DNA of 7,649 bases. It comes from Deltaproteobacteria bacterium. Lineage in GTDB: Bacteria; Desulfobacterota; Dissulfuribacteria; Dissulfuribacterales; UBA3076. Location: the NCBI GenBank assembly GCA_021159445.1, contig JAGGRV010000417.1, positions 1 to 7,649 on the forward strand, written 5' to 3'. The translations under genes and the position numbers were made by a program. The stretch's first letter is position 1, and each line of letters starts with the position of its first letter. This document shows, piece by piece, positions 7,052 through 7,649 of this stretch. The notes under the pieces are model-generated. The model was not told the origin of the DNA, did no database searches, and saw nothing but the letters and a program-made list of their open reading frames with translations.

Positions 7052-7411
7052 ATGTATTTCTACATCAAGTCACAAACAATAAAATGCCTGGTTTTTGTAT
7101 TTATCATACAAATGATATTGATAGGAGCTGAAAACATACGGGCTCAATCTGATTACAACACAGTTTCACCGGAACAAATTCTGACTACTATAGAAAACAA
7201 AGGACGAGGCTTTGTGAAGGCTGGTGGGTTTCGTTTTAGGCTAAAGGAGTCAACCGAACTCACAGATCTTAGAGGGAATATTGTTTCCCTATATGAACTT
7301 CCTGTTCCAGTGGAGGCGATAATTGTCTATCAAGTGATGCCTCACAGTGATCCTTGTGCGCTGAAAATAATACTTCAAAGAGAGATCACTAGAGCACCTC
7401 AACCTGAATAG
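7052..7411 (+). CDS. Small exported protein downstream of pilY1, possible PilY2 counterpart
   Basis: A 119-residue protein I cannot assign to a named family with confidence. Residues 1-32 form an N-terminal signal peptide: KSQTIK, then a hydrophobic core CLVFVFIIQMILIG, with a likely cut after ENIRA. The mature part of about 87 residues has a conserved-looking small beta-barrel pattern: a GRGFVKAGGFRFRLKEST block, then a TELTDLRGNIVSLYELPVPVEAIIVYQ block, then a final strand ALKIILQRE. The order reads as strand, strand, 'D.RGN..SL..LPVP', strand, strand, as in short OB-like periplasmic proteins. It has a single mature Cys (DPCALK). The gene begins 12 bp after pilY1 with its own GAGGGA site, so it is probably the last gene of the operon. 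Position, size and export resemble PilY2 of Pseudomonas, but homology is not shown here. A role in PilY1 stability or secretion would be inference. Confidence 0.8.
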   Translation: MYFYIKSQTIKCLVFVFIIQMILIGAENIRAQSDYNTVSPEQILTTIENKGRGFVKAGGFRFRLKESTELTDLRGNIVSLYELPVPVEAIIVYQVMPHSDPCALKIILQREITRAPQPE

Positions 7412-7438
7412 AGTATATCTGTGAATTAGAGAGCGGGT

Positions 7439-7555
7439 ATGCCCATGGAGGAAATCAACCGGCCAGCAAGCTTCTTTCAAGCCAAACACGCCACCTACGC
7501 CTTTCTTGATACATCGGTCTGTGATGAAGAGGATATCGCAGGATTACTTTTATGA
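7439..7555 (+). pseudogene. Possible remnant of a decayed gene (weak)
   Basis: A 38-codon frame opens at ATG 7439 (MPMEEINRPASFFQAKHATY and onward) and stops at TGA 7553-7555. If one T of the TTTT run at 7548-7551 is skipped, the frame continues as YEIEGRFLSEQGINP for a further 19 codons before a TAA. The combined stretch reads like ordinary protein, which suggests a frameshifted relic or a sequencing error. There is no good ribosome binding site, the next frame also breaks soon, and I recognise no family. It may equally be chance. The rest of 7412-7649 shows no other feature: no strong hairpin followed by T residues, and no convincing reverse-strand gene. Confidence 0.2.
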
Positions 7556-7649
7556 GATTGAAGGCCGTTTTCTAAGTGAGCAGGGAATAAATCCGATATT
7601 GTCATAAAGAATCCTTAATGTTAGTCTTACAGCCATGGAATTTATACCC

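Noticed and set aside
7289..7489. Reverse-strand open frame across the end of the last gene
   Set aside because: It overlaps the coding end of the small exported protein, has no ribosome site that I can see and no recognisable motif.
7412..7500. Intrinsic terminator after the operon
   Set aside because: Only very short stems are present (GGG-TATG-CCC near 7435; GCTT-CTTTC-AAGC near 7470), without a following T run, so termination cannot be supported here.

Overview
The window is a co-directional (+ strand) type IV pilus minor-pilin operon, cut at its 5' end, running from position 1 to 7411. It encodes, in order, the C-terminal part of a FimT/FimU-GspH-type minor pilin, PilW, PilV, PilX, the large tip adhesin PilY1, and a small exported protein in the place where Pseudomonas has PilY2. 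Spacing is tight: gaps of 5, 37, 2 and 12 bp, plus one ATGA overlap (pilW/pilV). This points to one polycistronic message whose promoter lies upstream of the window. No tRNA, rRNA, CRISPR array or insertion sequence was seen.

The organism is a Gram-negative bacterium with type IVa pili. The moderate base composition by eye, the Asp-rich PilW and PilV loops, the PilW C-terminus ending in VKCRNMGI, and the PilY1 linker with EWDKDGNGIPD followed by a SGTAVSV stretch remind me of deltaproteobacterial (Desulfobacterota-like) pilus clusters. This is recollection of family style, not a search result.

The proteins are expected to work as one assembly. Minor pilins FimT/U, PilV, PilW and PilX, all with prepilin N-termini cut after Gly by PilD, form a priming complex at the inner membrane. 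That complex carries PilY1 to the pilus tip. PilY1 (1544 aa) has a signal peptide, a von Willebrand A domain with an intact MIDAS (D53-x-S55-x-S57, T509, D567), and a C-terminal beta-propeller.

The most notable point is that the VWA domain is interrupted shortly after its DxSxS motif by about 180 residues that look like a separate beta-sandwich module, resembling carbohydrate-binding-like domains of exported proteins. It is a candidate grafted adhesive module. A second theme is calcium: EF-hand-like DxDxDG loops recur in FimT, PilW, PilV and at least six places in PilY1. A third is the unrecognised small exported protein that ends the operon.

Positions 7412-7649 hold no convincing intact gene and no clear terminator. 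A 38-codon reading frame there may be a decayed remnant.
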